Of a stretch of 64,000 nucleotides of DNA, positions 1 to 11,416 are shown one piece after another. The first letter of the stretch is position 1, and the number at the start of each line of letters is the position of its first letter. The translations under genes and the position numbers were made by a program. Source of the stretch: Apiospora phragmitis (taxonomy: Eukaryota > Ascomycota > Sordariomycetes > Amphisphaeriales > Apiosporaceae); the NCBI GenBank assembly GCA_038363925.1, contig JAQQWL010000008.1:2170001-2234000 (forward strand). The letters are read 5' to 3'. The notes under the pieces are model-generated. The model ran no database searches. It saw only the letters and a list, made by a program, of their open reading frames with translations, and was not told the DNA's origin.

Positions 1-601
1 CCTGCGGCACGTGCGTCGCCAGCACCGAGGCCCGCACCGTGGCGGCGGTCAGGCGGTCCGACTCGTGCGGCGGCGCGTTCATGGCGGTACGGTTCGCCAT
101 GTCGTTGCGGCGGGACCGCTCGTTGCGAGCGGCCGTCGTGCGCTGTGTGCGCGTCCACAACGCCTTGATACTCTCCTCCATGTTGCGGCGGCGGCCCGCG
201 GCCATGCGCCGCCGCCAGGCCTCGGCCTCGGACGAGGTCGAGGCGAGGGCCTTGGCCGAGGTCGGCTGGGGCGCCGACTTCTTCAGCCATGTCGGCGAGG
301 TCTTGGACAGCTCGCCCTTGCGCTGCTTGAAGATCGGCCGCGGCACGGGCAGGTGACCCTTGTACGAGAGCGGGGAGCGGCGCTGGTCCTCGACGGCTTG
401 CGAGAGCGGCGGGGTCGGCACGTTGATGTACAGGGGCGACTCGGGGGGTATCCGCTGGCGGACTGGGCTCGTGGGCGTGCTGCTGAATGTGCGCATTGCT
501 GTTATTGTTGCCGTGGACGGACGCATGAGTGAGGAGGTGGTGTTGTTGCTGGCGGTGGAGGTGGCGGCCCGGCAGAGGGCCCTCTGCATTGTGGGAGCCA
601 T
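1..601 (-). CDS. Mitochondrial small ribosomal subunit protein mS26 (Pet123-like), 3' part beyond the window
   Basis: About 200 codons are open from an ATG at 601 to the left window edge, with strongly C/G-biased third positions; a second in-frame ATG lies at 589. The N-terminus is rich in Ser, Thr and Arg like a mitochondrial presequence. Then come a SPLYINVP segment, a GHLPVPRPIF segment and a highly basic stretch with EAWRRRMAAGRRRN. This order matches what I remember of fungal mS26/Pet123, a mitoribosome small-subunit protein, which would act in the matrix. The family call rests on memory of these motifs, not on an alignment. The gene is divergent from NOG2, with about 570 bp between the starts. 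The reading on the opposite strand is a shadow. Confidence 0.72.
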   Translation of the reverse strand, partial: MAPTMQRALCRAATSTASNNTTSSLMRPSTATITAMRTFSSTPTSPVRQRIPPESPLYINVPTPPLSQAVEDQRRSPLSYKGHLPVPRPIFKQRKGELSKTSPTWLKKSAPQPTSAKALASTSSEAEAWRRRMAAGRRRNMEESIKALWTRTQRTTAARNERSRRNDMANRTAMNAPPHESDRLTAATVRASVLATHVPQ

Positions 602-1173
602 TGCGACTTGTTGGAGTGTGACCGCAATGGTCACAGAATGTACGAGACGAATTGATCTGTTCGTGCAGTCGCCTCTTTATCGACTAAACGTCGGGGTCCA
701 AGTCGAAAGATGGAGATTCGAGTCTTGACTTCGGCTCCCACTGATCAGTAAACCTAGCTGGCAGCAAAAAGTTGAAGACCCGAAAATCGATAGCTGGATG
801 TGGCTTACGTGCGTTTTGCTGGGGACGATTGATTGGCCTAATCGAAGCCCGCAGCAGGGGCCCACTCTTCCCCTGGCATTTGGGGTCAGATGTGGCTGAT
901 TGATTTTCTGTCTGCTGCAGAAGTGGTTGGATGTCGGCGGCAGAATAAAATTCCAGGCGGTCAAAAAGTTCTGGCAGTGGTGGGGTCCGACAGCTCCAGA
1001 ACCTTTGCCAATTCACATTTTCCCCAATCACCTTGAGCCGCAAAATCTTCCCATACTCCTTCACTACACAAGCTGCAGAGTCTCGAGGTCTTGTTTCTCG
1101 CCTTGACTTGCAAATCTTTTCTTCTTCTCTCCCTCCCTTCTTTAGGACGTGCTACTCTTGAACATCAATCATC
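602..1173. promoter_or_regulatory. Divergent promoter region between mS26 and NOG2
   Basis: This gap separates two divergent start codons. The NOG2-proximal 80 bp is a pyrimidine-rich tract (TCTTTTCTTCTTCTCTCCC type) typical of fungal leader regions. No TATA box is convincing. Short open frames inside look non-coding. Both flanking genes serve ribosome function, so a shared bidirectional promoter is plausible but inferred. Confidence 0.45.
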
Positions 1174-3399
1174 ATGGGTACCGGCAAGAAAGAACAGAGC
1201 CGGCGGGAACGCCAGGGCAAGACGGGCGATGGCTTCGGCAACCTCAAGGTCAAGGGCGAGAACTTCTACCGCTCGGCCAAGCGGGTCAAGACGCTGAACA
1301 TGCGCACGCACGGCCTGGCGCAGCGCAACGCCAGCGGCCAGATCACGCAGGCCGCCGTCCACCAGAGCCGCGACGTCCCGACCGCGCGCGTCGAGCCGAA
1401 CCGCAAGTGGTTCACCAACACGCGGGTCATCTCGCAGGACTCGCTCGCGTCGTTCCGCGACGCCGTCGAGAACTCGGCCAAGGACCCCTACCAGGTGCTC
1501 CTCAAGACCAACAAGCTGCCCATGACCCTCATCAAGGATGGCGCCGGCGCCGGCTTCGAGCTCAACGGGCTCAAGCAGCACCAGGCCAAGATGACCATCG
1601 AGACGTCGCCCTTCGCCAGGTCTTCGGGCCCAAGGCGTCGCGGAAGCGCGTCAAGCTCGGCGCGAGCAGCATCGAGGACCTGGCGGGAGGCGCCGACAAG
1701 GCTATGGACACATACCAAGAGCGCTTGGAACAGGCTCGGCTGCTCAGTGGGAACTCCAACGAGATTGAGGATGGCGGCGCGGATGCCCGCCCTGAAGACC
1801 TTGGTCAGGTGTCTATGAATAACGAGCCCGTGTTCGACAAGGGACAGAGCAAGCGTATCTGGGTAAGTTGAAGCAACCATCATGCCCCACCTTCCAATGT
1901 TTTCTTCTGATTTAGATGCTAACTCTAATGTGCCCTACAGAACGAGCTGTACAAGGTAATCGACTCCTCTGATGTTCTTCTCCATGTCTTGGATGCCCGT
2001 GACCCTCTCGGAACACGGTGTCGCAGTGTAGAGAAATACATCAAGGATGAGGCCCCTCACAAACATCTTATCTTCGTTCTGAACAAGGTCGACTTGGTCC
2101 CTACCAAAGTTTGTGTAAGTTCCACTGTTTTACTTTTCTATTGCACGTCGTGATCGGACCCCAATGCGTTGAAGTCAGGATGTCTACCGCAAATTTTATT
2201 TGCTCAGTGGTAGGGACCCGTTACGTCATTGGGAGAGTAAATATCGAACTCAGGCTTATTGTCTTCGGACAGCAAGTTGGTTGAGCTTCGTCTTGAAGTT
2301 CCTCCGCGAAGATCGCCCAGTGCCATTGAGTTGAACCTGCTCCGTTCATTTGGATGGCTTGTAGCAGTGTTCTTAGACATGGCACGCACATCTCTACAAC
2401 CAAGATCATGGTTTTCATTTGACGACTTATAAACAAATGCTAACATCAAGCATAGGCTCAATGGGTGAAAGCGTTAAGCAAGGAATACCCTACACTTGCC
2501 TTCCGAAGTTCCATCACGAATTCCTTTGGTAAAGGATCGTTGATCCAACTACTTCGCCAGTTCAGCATTCTCCACAGCGACCGCAAGCAAATCTCTGTGG
2601 GCCTGGTCGGATACCCATCCGTGGGCAAGAGCAGCGTGATCAACACTCTTAGGGCCAAGGCTGTGGCCAAGGTCTCTCCTACCCCTGGTGAAACCAAAGT
2701 CTGGCAGTACATCACGCTGATGAAGCGGATTTACCTGATTGACTGTCCCGGTATTGTGCCCCCCAGCTCTACCGATACCCCAGAAGACCTGCTGCTTCGT
2801 GGTGTGGTGAGATTGGAGAAGGTGGAGCAGCCGGAGCAGTACATCCGCGCTGTCCTCGATCGCGTCAAGCCGCATCACGCTGAAAGGACATACCAAATCC
2901 AAGGCTGGGGCGACGACTACACGAGGTTCCTGGAGCTTCTCGCACGCAAATCTGGACGACTACTTAAGGGCGGAGAGCCCGATGTTGACAGCGTTGCCAA
3001 GATGGTCTTGAACGATTTGTAAGTTTGATCTCGTCCTCCTATTCTTTAGCACTACAATACTAACCAGGCATCAGCACACGTGGTCGTCTACCATGGTTCA
3101 CACCAGCGCCTTTTATCGAGGCCGAGGAAGGCGACATCAAGGAAGGACGTCAAGGAAGACTAGGCGAGATGCCCAAGAAGAGGAAGTATGACCCTGAAGT
3201 TGTCCCTGCTACACCAGCAGTGGATGATGACGGTGACAGCCCCGATGAGGATGAGGACGAGGTTGCCGTTGAAGACAAGGATGACGATGCTGAGTCCTTT
3301 GAAGGCTTCGACGATGACAGTGACAGCGATAACGAGGCCATCGAGGAGGCTAAGAAGGCGGCGGTGAACAGTGCCAAAGTTGGCAAGAGTACGGCTTGA
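1174..3399 (+). CDS. nog2: Nucleolar GTP-binding protein 2 (NOG2/NUG2), 4 exons, one apparent 1-nt frame shift
   Basis: A 60S pre-ribosome assembly GTPase of the nucleolus. Exons: 1174-1862, 1941-2114, 2456-3018, 3075-3399; all introns have canonical ends, and the 341-nt second intron is unusually long. The N-terminus [16 protein letters not shown] and the text up to residue ~145 match the NGP1 N-terminal domain. The GTPase motifs are circularly permuted as in the YlqF/YawG class: DARDP near residue 248, NKVD near 278, GYPSVGKSS near 340 and DCPG near 384. The C-terminus is acidic and Lys-rich. Between about 1611 and 1622 the frame drops by one nucleotide. With one base restored the exons sum to 1752 nt (583 residues), in line with the family. 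As the gene is normally essential, a consensus error is likelier than a true break. Confidence 0.95.
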
Positions 3400-4565
3400 A
3401 GAAGAGATGATACCCCTTGATGATTTGAGTGATGACGACTGAAGAAGCCAGCCTATCTACTGGCTTTTTTCCTCTGGACAGACTATCTAGGCAGTAGCTG
3501 CCTCAACGACCCATGAATGGGAGCCGATGAGAAATGCTGTGCCATCTATCTGCCCATGCGCTGCGCCGAGTATGGGAACTGTGTGCGCGCAACGCTCTGT
3601 AACAGAGACTTGCCTATCAAAGGCACCAAGTCTCTGTTGCTGCCGCCGCAGTTATGCCTCCTCGGATAGGGCACGCATTGCTATCAATGCACCCATACGC
3701 GGTCGACTTGGTGAGCTCAGTGGCGCTTTGAAGCCCAGGCCAGTCATAGACATGCGCTTTCTGTGCAAGACGCCTCGGCAATGAATACAAATGAATATAA
3801 ACCACATGAGCAACTTCGTTTTCCTTGATTGAATTTGCCCTTTTGATGCGAGAATCACTCGATAGGCAGCTCTGCTGCTCTGAACAACATGCTGAACTGG
3901 GTCGTGCTAACCTAAGCAATCTACCACTGAATATCAAGTATGAAGCGATTCAGATGCCACTGCTAAGTCTCGTTCTTTGCTAGGACTGCATTTGTTTCCT
4001 GCCCTTACTAACTGTGCTTGTCGTCACACCTACCTAGTCACTCATCCATGTCGCTGTGGCAGTGATACTACATCCAATCCGCAGTCCTGCTGCCCGCCTG
4101 CCAGCCAACTTGGGCATCTTGTTAATGCATCATAGCAATTCGCCATCGTCCTTATGGCACAGATGAGTATCAAATGGAATGTGTAGTGGATTGCAGCTGC
4201 TGTGTAGCGCCCGACCTGCCCCATGGTTCCTTCCATTCATGCAGGGTATTTCTCGCTCCTTGATCAGCTCCTTCCAGATTGATGGCCAAGTACATACCTT
4301 GAAAGCAACTGACAATTGACTCCCGCCTGCTGCCACTTCAACTCAGCAGCCATCTTTCGCCTCCTCTCCAAATGTCGTTCACTTCATCTGTTCATTCATT
4401 CTAGATCCCAGAGCATTGGAGATCAATTTCACCATTCTTTGCTGGAGCCTGTGATAACACACTGAGGGTTTCCTGTCCGTTCTCTTGTTCGAATTTGCTT
4501 CTTTCTGAATCAAACGCTATCTCTTTCCTTTGCAGCTACCCCATTGCTCAGCCATTCACTTCAAG
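3400..4565. other. Intergenic region, no gene seen
   Basis: About 1.2 kb between NOG2 and the But2-domain gene. Open frames on both strands are short, without coding-like third positions or splice logic. The last 150 bp before 4566 are rich in C and T, as in a fungal leader region. Confidence 0.5.
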
Positions 4566-5872
4566 ATGCTGGCACATATCATCTTTCTTGTCACTGGCGG
4601 GCTCTTGTTTCTTTCGCCGGGCCAATGCAACCCTATCGATGCCCGTTCCAATGCTGGATGCAGCTTTCACCTTTCCGTTGATGCGGGTGGTAGCCCGCCT
4701 GCCATGTACCCTGTCGGCCAGATCGGCGATGGCCTCTGCCGGGCTAGAGGCGATTTGGAGGCGTCGACTTTCACTTGGTTCGGAGATGCCTTCGTGGACA
4801 AGCAAAGTCGTGGCTGTTGGTGGACTTGTAAGTATCACGTTCCCCTCTGTCCTATCTGTCATGCCACCATCGCGTGCCGCAGCGTTACGACTCAATACCT
4901 TGTGTGGTATCTTCTGGTTCACTGTCACTAACTAATATGAACTCCAAGCCCCCACGTCGGTGCTTCAGTGTGATCCTAGTCAGCAGCTGAGCCACGGCTT
5001 CGATATCAGCTGCGATGGCAACGTGACCTTCTCTGGGCAGTCCATCTTCTTCGCTTGTAAGACTGACGATAGTGCCAACATCTACCTCGAGCCCAATGGT
5101 GCACAATGCCAACCCGTCACTCTCGTGGCTGACGGCTGCCAGTCGTCCTGCTACGACTCCGACTCGCCTCGCCTCTCTGATGATTCTTCCCGCGTACAGG
5201 GCAATATCCCAAAGGAGGCGTCCCCAGACACCAATTCCTCCGCGGCTGATGCTCAACCATCTCCCCTCTCGCCGCCGGCCAAGGACTGCCCCGCCAACAT
5301 TATCTGGTCCCCCTATGAGAAGCCGCAACTCATGATCCCGGTCGACCGATCCAACCCCGCCAAGGCCTACGGCCCCACGTACCTTGGCCAGGTCTCGCAG
5401 AACTTCTCGACCGTGTTCAATGTTGATATTCCGACCTCGTACGCTGGCAAGAGCTGCAAGGTCTTCTTCTCGTTTCCCACGCTGGACCAGCTGGCAGGCA
5501 GCAATGGCACGGAGAGCTACTACTTCGCAGGCAGCGGCGGCGTCGCGTTCTCCAGACTCGAGAAGCCCGCGTCGCTGAGTACAACCTGGGAGGACGTCTT
5601 TGGTGGTGATGATGAGTCCGGACCCTTGTTTTCATCCAATAGCAGTAGCGGCAGCCTGGGCGGCGCTCAAGCGCTGGGCCAGACGACCATAGCCCCGGGC
5701 TTCACGTACGTGGTCGACCGGTTCGCGTGCCCGCGGGCAGACGCTCACATATGTCATGACGGAGCCGGATGAAGAGAATACCTATTTGGTGTACATGCAG
5801 AAACGTGCCGGTTGCTTTGGGGATGTTTATGTCGACTTGTTGATCCGAGGATTGGTGATGAGTATGAGCTAA
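4566..5872 (+). CDS. Secreted protein with a C-terminal But2-type domain, 2 exons, frame shift near the 3' end
   Basis: Exons 4566-4827 and 4949-5872, with donor GTAAGT and branch CTAACTAA. The N-terminus MLAHIIFLVTGGLLFLSPGQC is a signal peptide, so the product should be secreted or wall-bound. A Cys-containing N-terminal half (residues ~20-145) and a Ser/Pro linker precede a domain starting at CPANIIWSPYEKPQLMIPVD. I recognise this as the ubiquitin-3-binding-protein But2 C-terminal domain common in fungal secreted proteins; its function there is unknown. After FACP, at about 5731-5740, the frame changes. The following frame continues the expected domain (TLTYVMTEPDEENTYL) to a TAA at 5870-5872, whereas the unshifted frame stops at 5772. 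The net shift fits loss of one C and one G from two adjacent short runs, or a real late truncation. Confidence 0.75.
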
Positions 5873-6699
5873 CTGTCTGTCTATCTCATGGGATTACTGG
5901 GTGGACTGTTATATGATTATCTTCTTCGGTTTCTGCCATATCATTTGTTTGGAAGGGCTTGTACTGTCTAGGATTGATGCTTAGTCTACCTGGTTTACTT
6001 AGATTACCTGCTCTCAGCAGTCGGCAGTTAATGACTATTCACTTTAACTTAGCGTTTCGCCTTACAGCAACACTAGATGAACGCTTGTTGTTGATCACAG
6101 AACATTACATGGTCGCGATAAATAACGCAGTTCTAATTATGCAGAAAGATTCGGGGTTAACGGAGCTCCTCTTTCCTGTCTTCTCTGTGTACTATCCTAA
6201 GTAACAGCCAATTGTCATCCTGGTGAAGATCCAGAATGGTCATCGACCTTCTTCTGTGACCAAATGGAGTATCATCATCTCCGTCACCAAATGCCCGTCC
6301 TTGCCTATATGGCTTTGAGGAACGAGTGAAGCATCATCATTGGCGCAACTTCGTCCAAGCTCGTGTCATTCATGCTTGAGATCCCCATATCGCCGGTGGC
6401 AAAGGCAGAGAAGAACATGATAGCGAGATGTGATCCTTCTTTTCGTCTTAGTTGTTGCAATGTGATTCTGGAATATGTGTGCCCTGTTTGCGTCGTTCCA
6501 TTCGAGGCCCAGAGGGGCAGGAATGGATCGAAGCCGTATCTTTTTTCTTGTTTTCGTGTTCTTTTCTGTTCATGTTTCCTCGTTTTCGTATTTTCTTTTA
6601 TCGTCGCTCTCAGTAACGGTCATAGACGGAAGACTGACGGCGCCATCGGCAAGAAGCCATCTGCTTCACATGTTTGCCGTATCTCGCCAAGTCGGTGGT
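5873..6699. other. Intergenic region between convergent genes
   Basis: About 0.8 kb of mixed-composition DNA between the 3' ends of two convergent genes. No coding-like frame, RNA gene or repeat could be supported. A T-rich stretch near 6540-6600 could hold 3'-end signals. Confidence 0.45.
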
Positions 6700-9600
6700 C
6701 TAATTCATATTGACATCACCGTTTCCATCCACATTGCCGCTGCCGCTAGCGTTACCGTTGGAGTTGCCATTACGGTTACCAGCTGCCTCTGCCTCCTCAC
6801 CTTCCTCGACGAGGGGGAATCGCTGTGCGTAGATCTCGTCAATGTGGTGACGTTCGGCGAAAGCCCACATGTCGACAAAGCGGTACTCGACGGGGTGCGG
6901 GCCAGAGAAGACATGGCCGGTCTCGCGCTCGATCCAGGCCCAACGGTTCTCGGGCGTGTACCAGCCCCAGCGCGCCCTGCGGCGGACCTGGTCGAAAGCG
7001 GCGGGGTTCGTCTCGAGGAGGCTGTCGCGGCCGGCGACGAAGTAGATGGGCCTGGCATCGTTGGCAGAAGCAGCAGAAGCACCGGCAAATACGGCCGGCG
7101 CGATCTCGCCGACGGCGAGCACCTGCCAGCAGCGCCGGAAGCGGGCGCGCGCTAGCTCAGCCCGCTCGAGGGGGGTCGTGGCTAGGCGGAGTTGGGCGAG
7201 ATACTCGGGGTCTGTCTCGAAGCCGGCCATGATCTGGTCGACTCCCGCCAGGACGCTGTCGCGGTCGACGTCGACGGGGCGGCCATGGGCGTCGAGGGGG
7301 GTCATGATCGAAGTATGGGGGAGTCGGGTCCAGGGCGGGGATCCCAGTGGCTGCCGTATGCGGGGGCGGCGAGGAGGGCGCGCATCATGGGGTCGTCGTT
7401 CTGGACGGGGCCGACGACGGGGTCGTTGCTGGTGTTTCCGCTGGGATTGTTCGGGGAGGAGGGGATGCGACAGCAGTGAGGGATCGAGGTTGGGCGGCAT
7501 GCTTGGGTTGAAGGTGGCGTTGTTGGCGGAGACATTGTTGTTGCTGCTGTTGGGGACATCATCATTGGGTCCATTGCCGGGAGCATTGCCAGTAGCTTCG
7601 TTGGAAGGAACCGCCGCGCCTTGAGTGGAGGCCGTGGCCGCGCCGGGAGCTTGGGCTGCTGTACTGCCTTGCTGAGTACTAGAAGATACAAGGGCGAAGC
7701 CGCGGCTGCGCAGGTCTCTGTTGAGATCATCGTCTCCCCAATTGATAAACTCATCCCAAGACCATTCACTAGGGTCAGCCGATCCCGATGTGGACTGTGT
7801 CTCAGGCGCAGTCGAGGCTGCGGTGACGGGAGCGATAGCCTGGGATGTAGTAGCAGCGGGGTCGGTAGAAGTAGTTGCTGTAGGTGTAGACGTAGAACCC
7901 AACACTCCCGTGGCACTTGCAGGCATATGAACGAGGCGCAGATTTCCGAGTATAAGGTCTTCCACCAACGAGCTTCTGCGAGGGTCCGAACGGAAACTGC
8001 CCATGAGCTGGTGCGGTCTAGCAGAGCGCGCAACGGAGGATCGACCCGTGGAGGGATCGGCGACCACATGGGTTCTGGGAACATCGTTGCTAGGTCGGGA
8101 CGTCGGGATGTTGTTTCGTTGGGACTGAGCTCCAGGGGGCCCGTTATTGCCCAAACCCACCATGTTGTTCTGCATCACGTAGCTAGGATCCTCTGACGAC
8201 GAGTTCCGGTTGCCGAGGCCAGAGTCAACACCAAAGCCACGGTTGAATTCAATGTCGGGGAACGGGTTCGGGGCGTATAGGCCGCCCGTGGGCGCAGCAG
8301 GAGCTGCAAGACTTCTTGGGTTCACAAAGGGTGAAGCGATGCTACTGCCCTGGCCGACCGTCTGCATGGGCCAAGTAGTCGGTGGCCGCTGCGGGAGGTT
8401 CCGAGCCTGCGGGACCAACAACTGGTTCGAGCCCGACGTGGGGGATTGGGTACTGCCGGCACTCGTATAATTGTTGATTGGTGTGGCAGAGGTCATCGGT
8501 TGGAATCCGAGATTGGTGTAGCCATAGTTCGGGGCGGGGGCGGGGTTTCGTCTGGCTTCATTATTGGATGGTAGAATGTATCCGCGACTGGCAGTGTTGG
8601 GGGGCTGCGGACGTCTAATACTGAGATCATTGTAGCCATAATTCGGATCGGGCGTGGCGTTTCCTCTTGCTCCATCGGATGGTAGGAAATATCCATGGCT
8701 CGGAGTGCTGGGCTGAGGACGTCTGAGGCTAAGACCAGTGTTCGGGTCGGGAACGTTGGGGTTCGTCCACGGGATATAACCTGGCCGCTGAGCCGGACCA
8801 TTGTTGGCATACTGCTGCCGATTCACCGCATTGGCATTGTTGTTGCCCCACGGACTGAGGTTGTTGGCCAAAGGCTGAGAGGGAGCACTGCAGACGCCAC
8901 CGTTCTAAGGTTGCGCGAAGTTGCTCATCTCCAGGGGTTGCTGACCCTCCTGGCCGACGCTGCCGATCCGTCGGAAGCCTTGGGTCAGATCCATCTTGTC
9001 GGGCGGGAGACGGTTGTTCTGGTCGGCCGGCCGCAGCGACGGGAGCGCCCGCATGGCGTTGGCAATGGCGAGTTCCTTGAGGCTGCGCGAGGGGTCGGCA
9101 AAGCCCGCGGTGAGGCGCTTGGCGCCACGTCCTCCATGTCCTCCTCGGCCACCTCGGCTTCCTTGTCCACCTCCTCCGCCTCGGCCGGGCGTGGATGCAT
9201 CGGCTTGGCGAGGCATTTCGCTCTCGGGTGCCTGGGGCGGCGGCAAGCTTGGGTTGTTGAGCCCGGTGTACAATTCGCTTGCTGGTGCGTTCTGGCCGGA
9301 ACTGCGGGCGTCGAAAGGAGCGACGTCGAAAGGAGGCGGGAAACCCGTGGATGACGATGGGATAGAGAGCGATTGAAAGGCGTTGGATTGCCGTGCAACG
9401 GTTGTCGGAGGAAGAAATTGGGATGGAGTGCGAGATAAAGCCCAATTTTCAGAAGGCGGAGTTGATGCGTTCGCAAAATTGTAAGGATATTGCAAAATTG
9501 TGTTGGGGTCAGAAGAGGATTGTTGCCAGGCAGAAGTATTGTTGCTAGGCACCGGCGGATAGTTGTATTGGTGTGTGCCTGAGCTCTGCGCATTCTGCGG

Positions 9601-11282
9601 ATTCTGGTGAAGAGAGTGTGCGGCCTCCAAGTACCTTTCCACACTGGTCGTGGCTGGTTGAGGCTCGTATGGTCTGCCGGCGTTCCCAGAGTCACCATCT
9701 TCCATGCTCTGGTTATCGTTATTGTCCGAGTAAACAAGGTGCGAATTCTCGCCAAATTTAGGGGCGGCTCTTGGCTGGTTTGGGTTAGGGGCTGGTGCCG
9801 CCAGACTCGACTGCCGGGTCTCCTCGACCGGCGGGTTCGCATCATCTCGTACGCAAAGGCCGGGACCGTATCCGGCTTGTTATCCGGCGAGACAACGTTC
9901 GCACCGTCGATGAACAAGTAAGGGGTGCTGTCCGCTCTGTATGCCGCCCACAGCCGGTTGGACCGCAGGCATTCCTCGTCGGTAATCCCGCACCGCCGCC
10001 AGTACTGCTCCGTGACGTTCTGGAGCCAACTCCAGTATGCCAGCTCTTTTGTGCAGGGGGGGACGGTGGTCCAGGGGTTGTGAATCGGGACAAAGAGGTG
10101 TAGCCAACTTTGACAGTTATGAGGTCGGATCCAAGCGCACTTCGGAAGCAGGTTGCACGACTGCGCTGCGACGATAAACCTCTTTATCAGCCAATTCTTT
10201 CCCTCGGTCTCCGGCAGCTTCTTGTGATGATCCAAGACGTCGCCTTTGATGGCGACCAAATGCAGCCAGGTCTGCACATTGGCAGCATTGATATCGTCTC
10301 TACTCGGCGTCAGAACGCCGAGTCGTTTCCAGCCGCGAACCAGAACGGCGATTACCTCAAGTCGCTGAACTCGCTGGTCGATGAGGTAGGGTGGTGCCTG
10401 TGTAGGCCCGGACCAAAATCCGGTCACGTCGGCGGCAACGGTCGCGTTGTAGGTGCCCTCCGGCATCACGTCTCGCAAACAGTGAAACGCGATTCCAATG
10501 TCGCCGACGGGGAGAATTACGAGCGCGATATCATTGTATAGCCCGTAGGCGACGATCTGCGCCGAGGCGCGCCACTGCAAAAAACCTTGGCCGATTACCG
10601 AGACGGAAGCAATGGCCGCGAAATATTCCTCGTTGTACAGGTTAGGGGCCAAGACCACCTCCCTGGCCAAGTCGCATTGTGCGGCATGGGCCTCCTGCGG
10701 CCATACTAGATATAAGCTAGAGTTAATACATTTGGATTCGAATGTGCCATTGTAGAGTGGAAACGTACCCGCGATTTCCTCCACGGCTTCGCCTTGCTCG
10801 TCGCCAGGGCCCGGAGATGGTTCCTCGCCAAGCTATATAAGAGGTTAGCCTATTTGATCGTCTGCTCGTCGTGATGCGGCCGACGGTGCCGGTTGCTTAA
10901 GAGAAAAAACCGGGTTTTCAAGAGAATGACCCGGTTGTTCAAAAGATAGAACCGGTCGTGATCCGGTCGTCCAAGAGGAAGATGTCTTTTCGGTTTTGAG
11001 GATGAAGAATGCGACATGTCGTCTCAAAGGCGACGAAGGATAACCTACCTGGTCCTCCGGATAGGCCACGTCAGCCGGGGGCATCAGCGATTCTACCTCG
11101 TCATCCGAGGCAGGCTCTTGCTGCGCGAGCTCGGCGTAGATCCGGGGAAACCGGACGAGCCGCGTCGGCTCAAGTTCTAGCCAGATATGTCAGCTAGTTC
11201 CATGGTCCAAGTTGATGAGGAGGTTGCGCGACGGGGTAGTGTGAAATGGGCTGTTGGTTGGAAGGGAATGAAACGGCGACAT
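6700..11282 (-). pseudogene. Large unknown RGG-box and Asn/Pro/Ser-rich protein gene, interrupted by stops and frame shifts
   Basis: Not recognised. It reads from ATG 11282 (exon 11282-11049) across a probable 216-nt intron (11048-10833; donor GTAGGT, branch GGCTAAC, acceptor TATATAG) to a stop just right of 6700. In order: a globular N-terminal region of ~350 residues; a linker; an RGG box (RGGRGGHGGRG) near 9125-9190; about 450 residues of Asn/Pro/Ser-rich low complexity; and an ordered Trp-rich C-terminal domain (RRARWGWYTPENRWAW, then a VDMWAFAERHHIDEIYAQR segment) before a Gly/Asn tail. Breaks: in-frame TGA at 11190-11192, a 1-nt shift near 9841-9848, an in-frame TAG at 8905-8907 and a local frame excursion about 7302-7470. 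The same reading frame continues on both sides of each stop. It could be a decayed gene, one gene with consensus errors, or two adjacent genes divided at 8905. An RGG box suggests RNA binding, by inference only. Confidence 0.5.
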
Positions 11283-11324
11283 CTGTGCAGAATTAGGTGC
11301 CGTAATATAATAGAATGATGAATG

Positions 11325-11416
11325 TGAATGTAGGAAGAGTATTGCCTTGAATGTAGGAAGAGGATTGTCGTGAATGTAGGAAGAGGACTGCTGTGAATGT
11401 AGGAAGAGGACTGATA
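11325..11416. repeat. Tandem repeat, four copies of 23 bp
   Basis: Four head-to-tail units starting at 11325, 11348, 11371 and 11394 share TGAATGTAGGAAGAG, followed by an 8-nt variable tail (tattgcct, gattgtcg, gactgctg, gactgata). Units 3 and 4 are the most similar. The array lies just upstream of the first ATG of the unknown minus-strand gene, so it may sit in its leader or promoter. Confidence 0.9.

Noticed and set aside
11..728. Plus-strand open frames over the first 700 bp
   Set aside because: They are antisense to the mS26 gene, Arg-rich, and lack motifs; the minus frame has the coding bias.
660..735. Possible tRNA with a GATTCGAGTC B-box-like word
   Set aside because: No matching A box or cloverleaf could be folded by eye.
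6475..7155. 226-codon plus-strand frame
   Set aside because: Antisense shadow of the Trp-rich C-terminal domain of the minus-strand gene plus 3' flank.
11190..11192. TGA as selenocysteine codon
   Set aside because: Selenoprotein machinery is absent from most ascomycetes and no supporting structure was seen; a stop mutation or read error is simpler.
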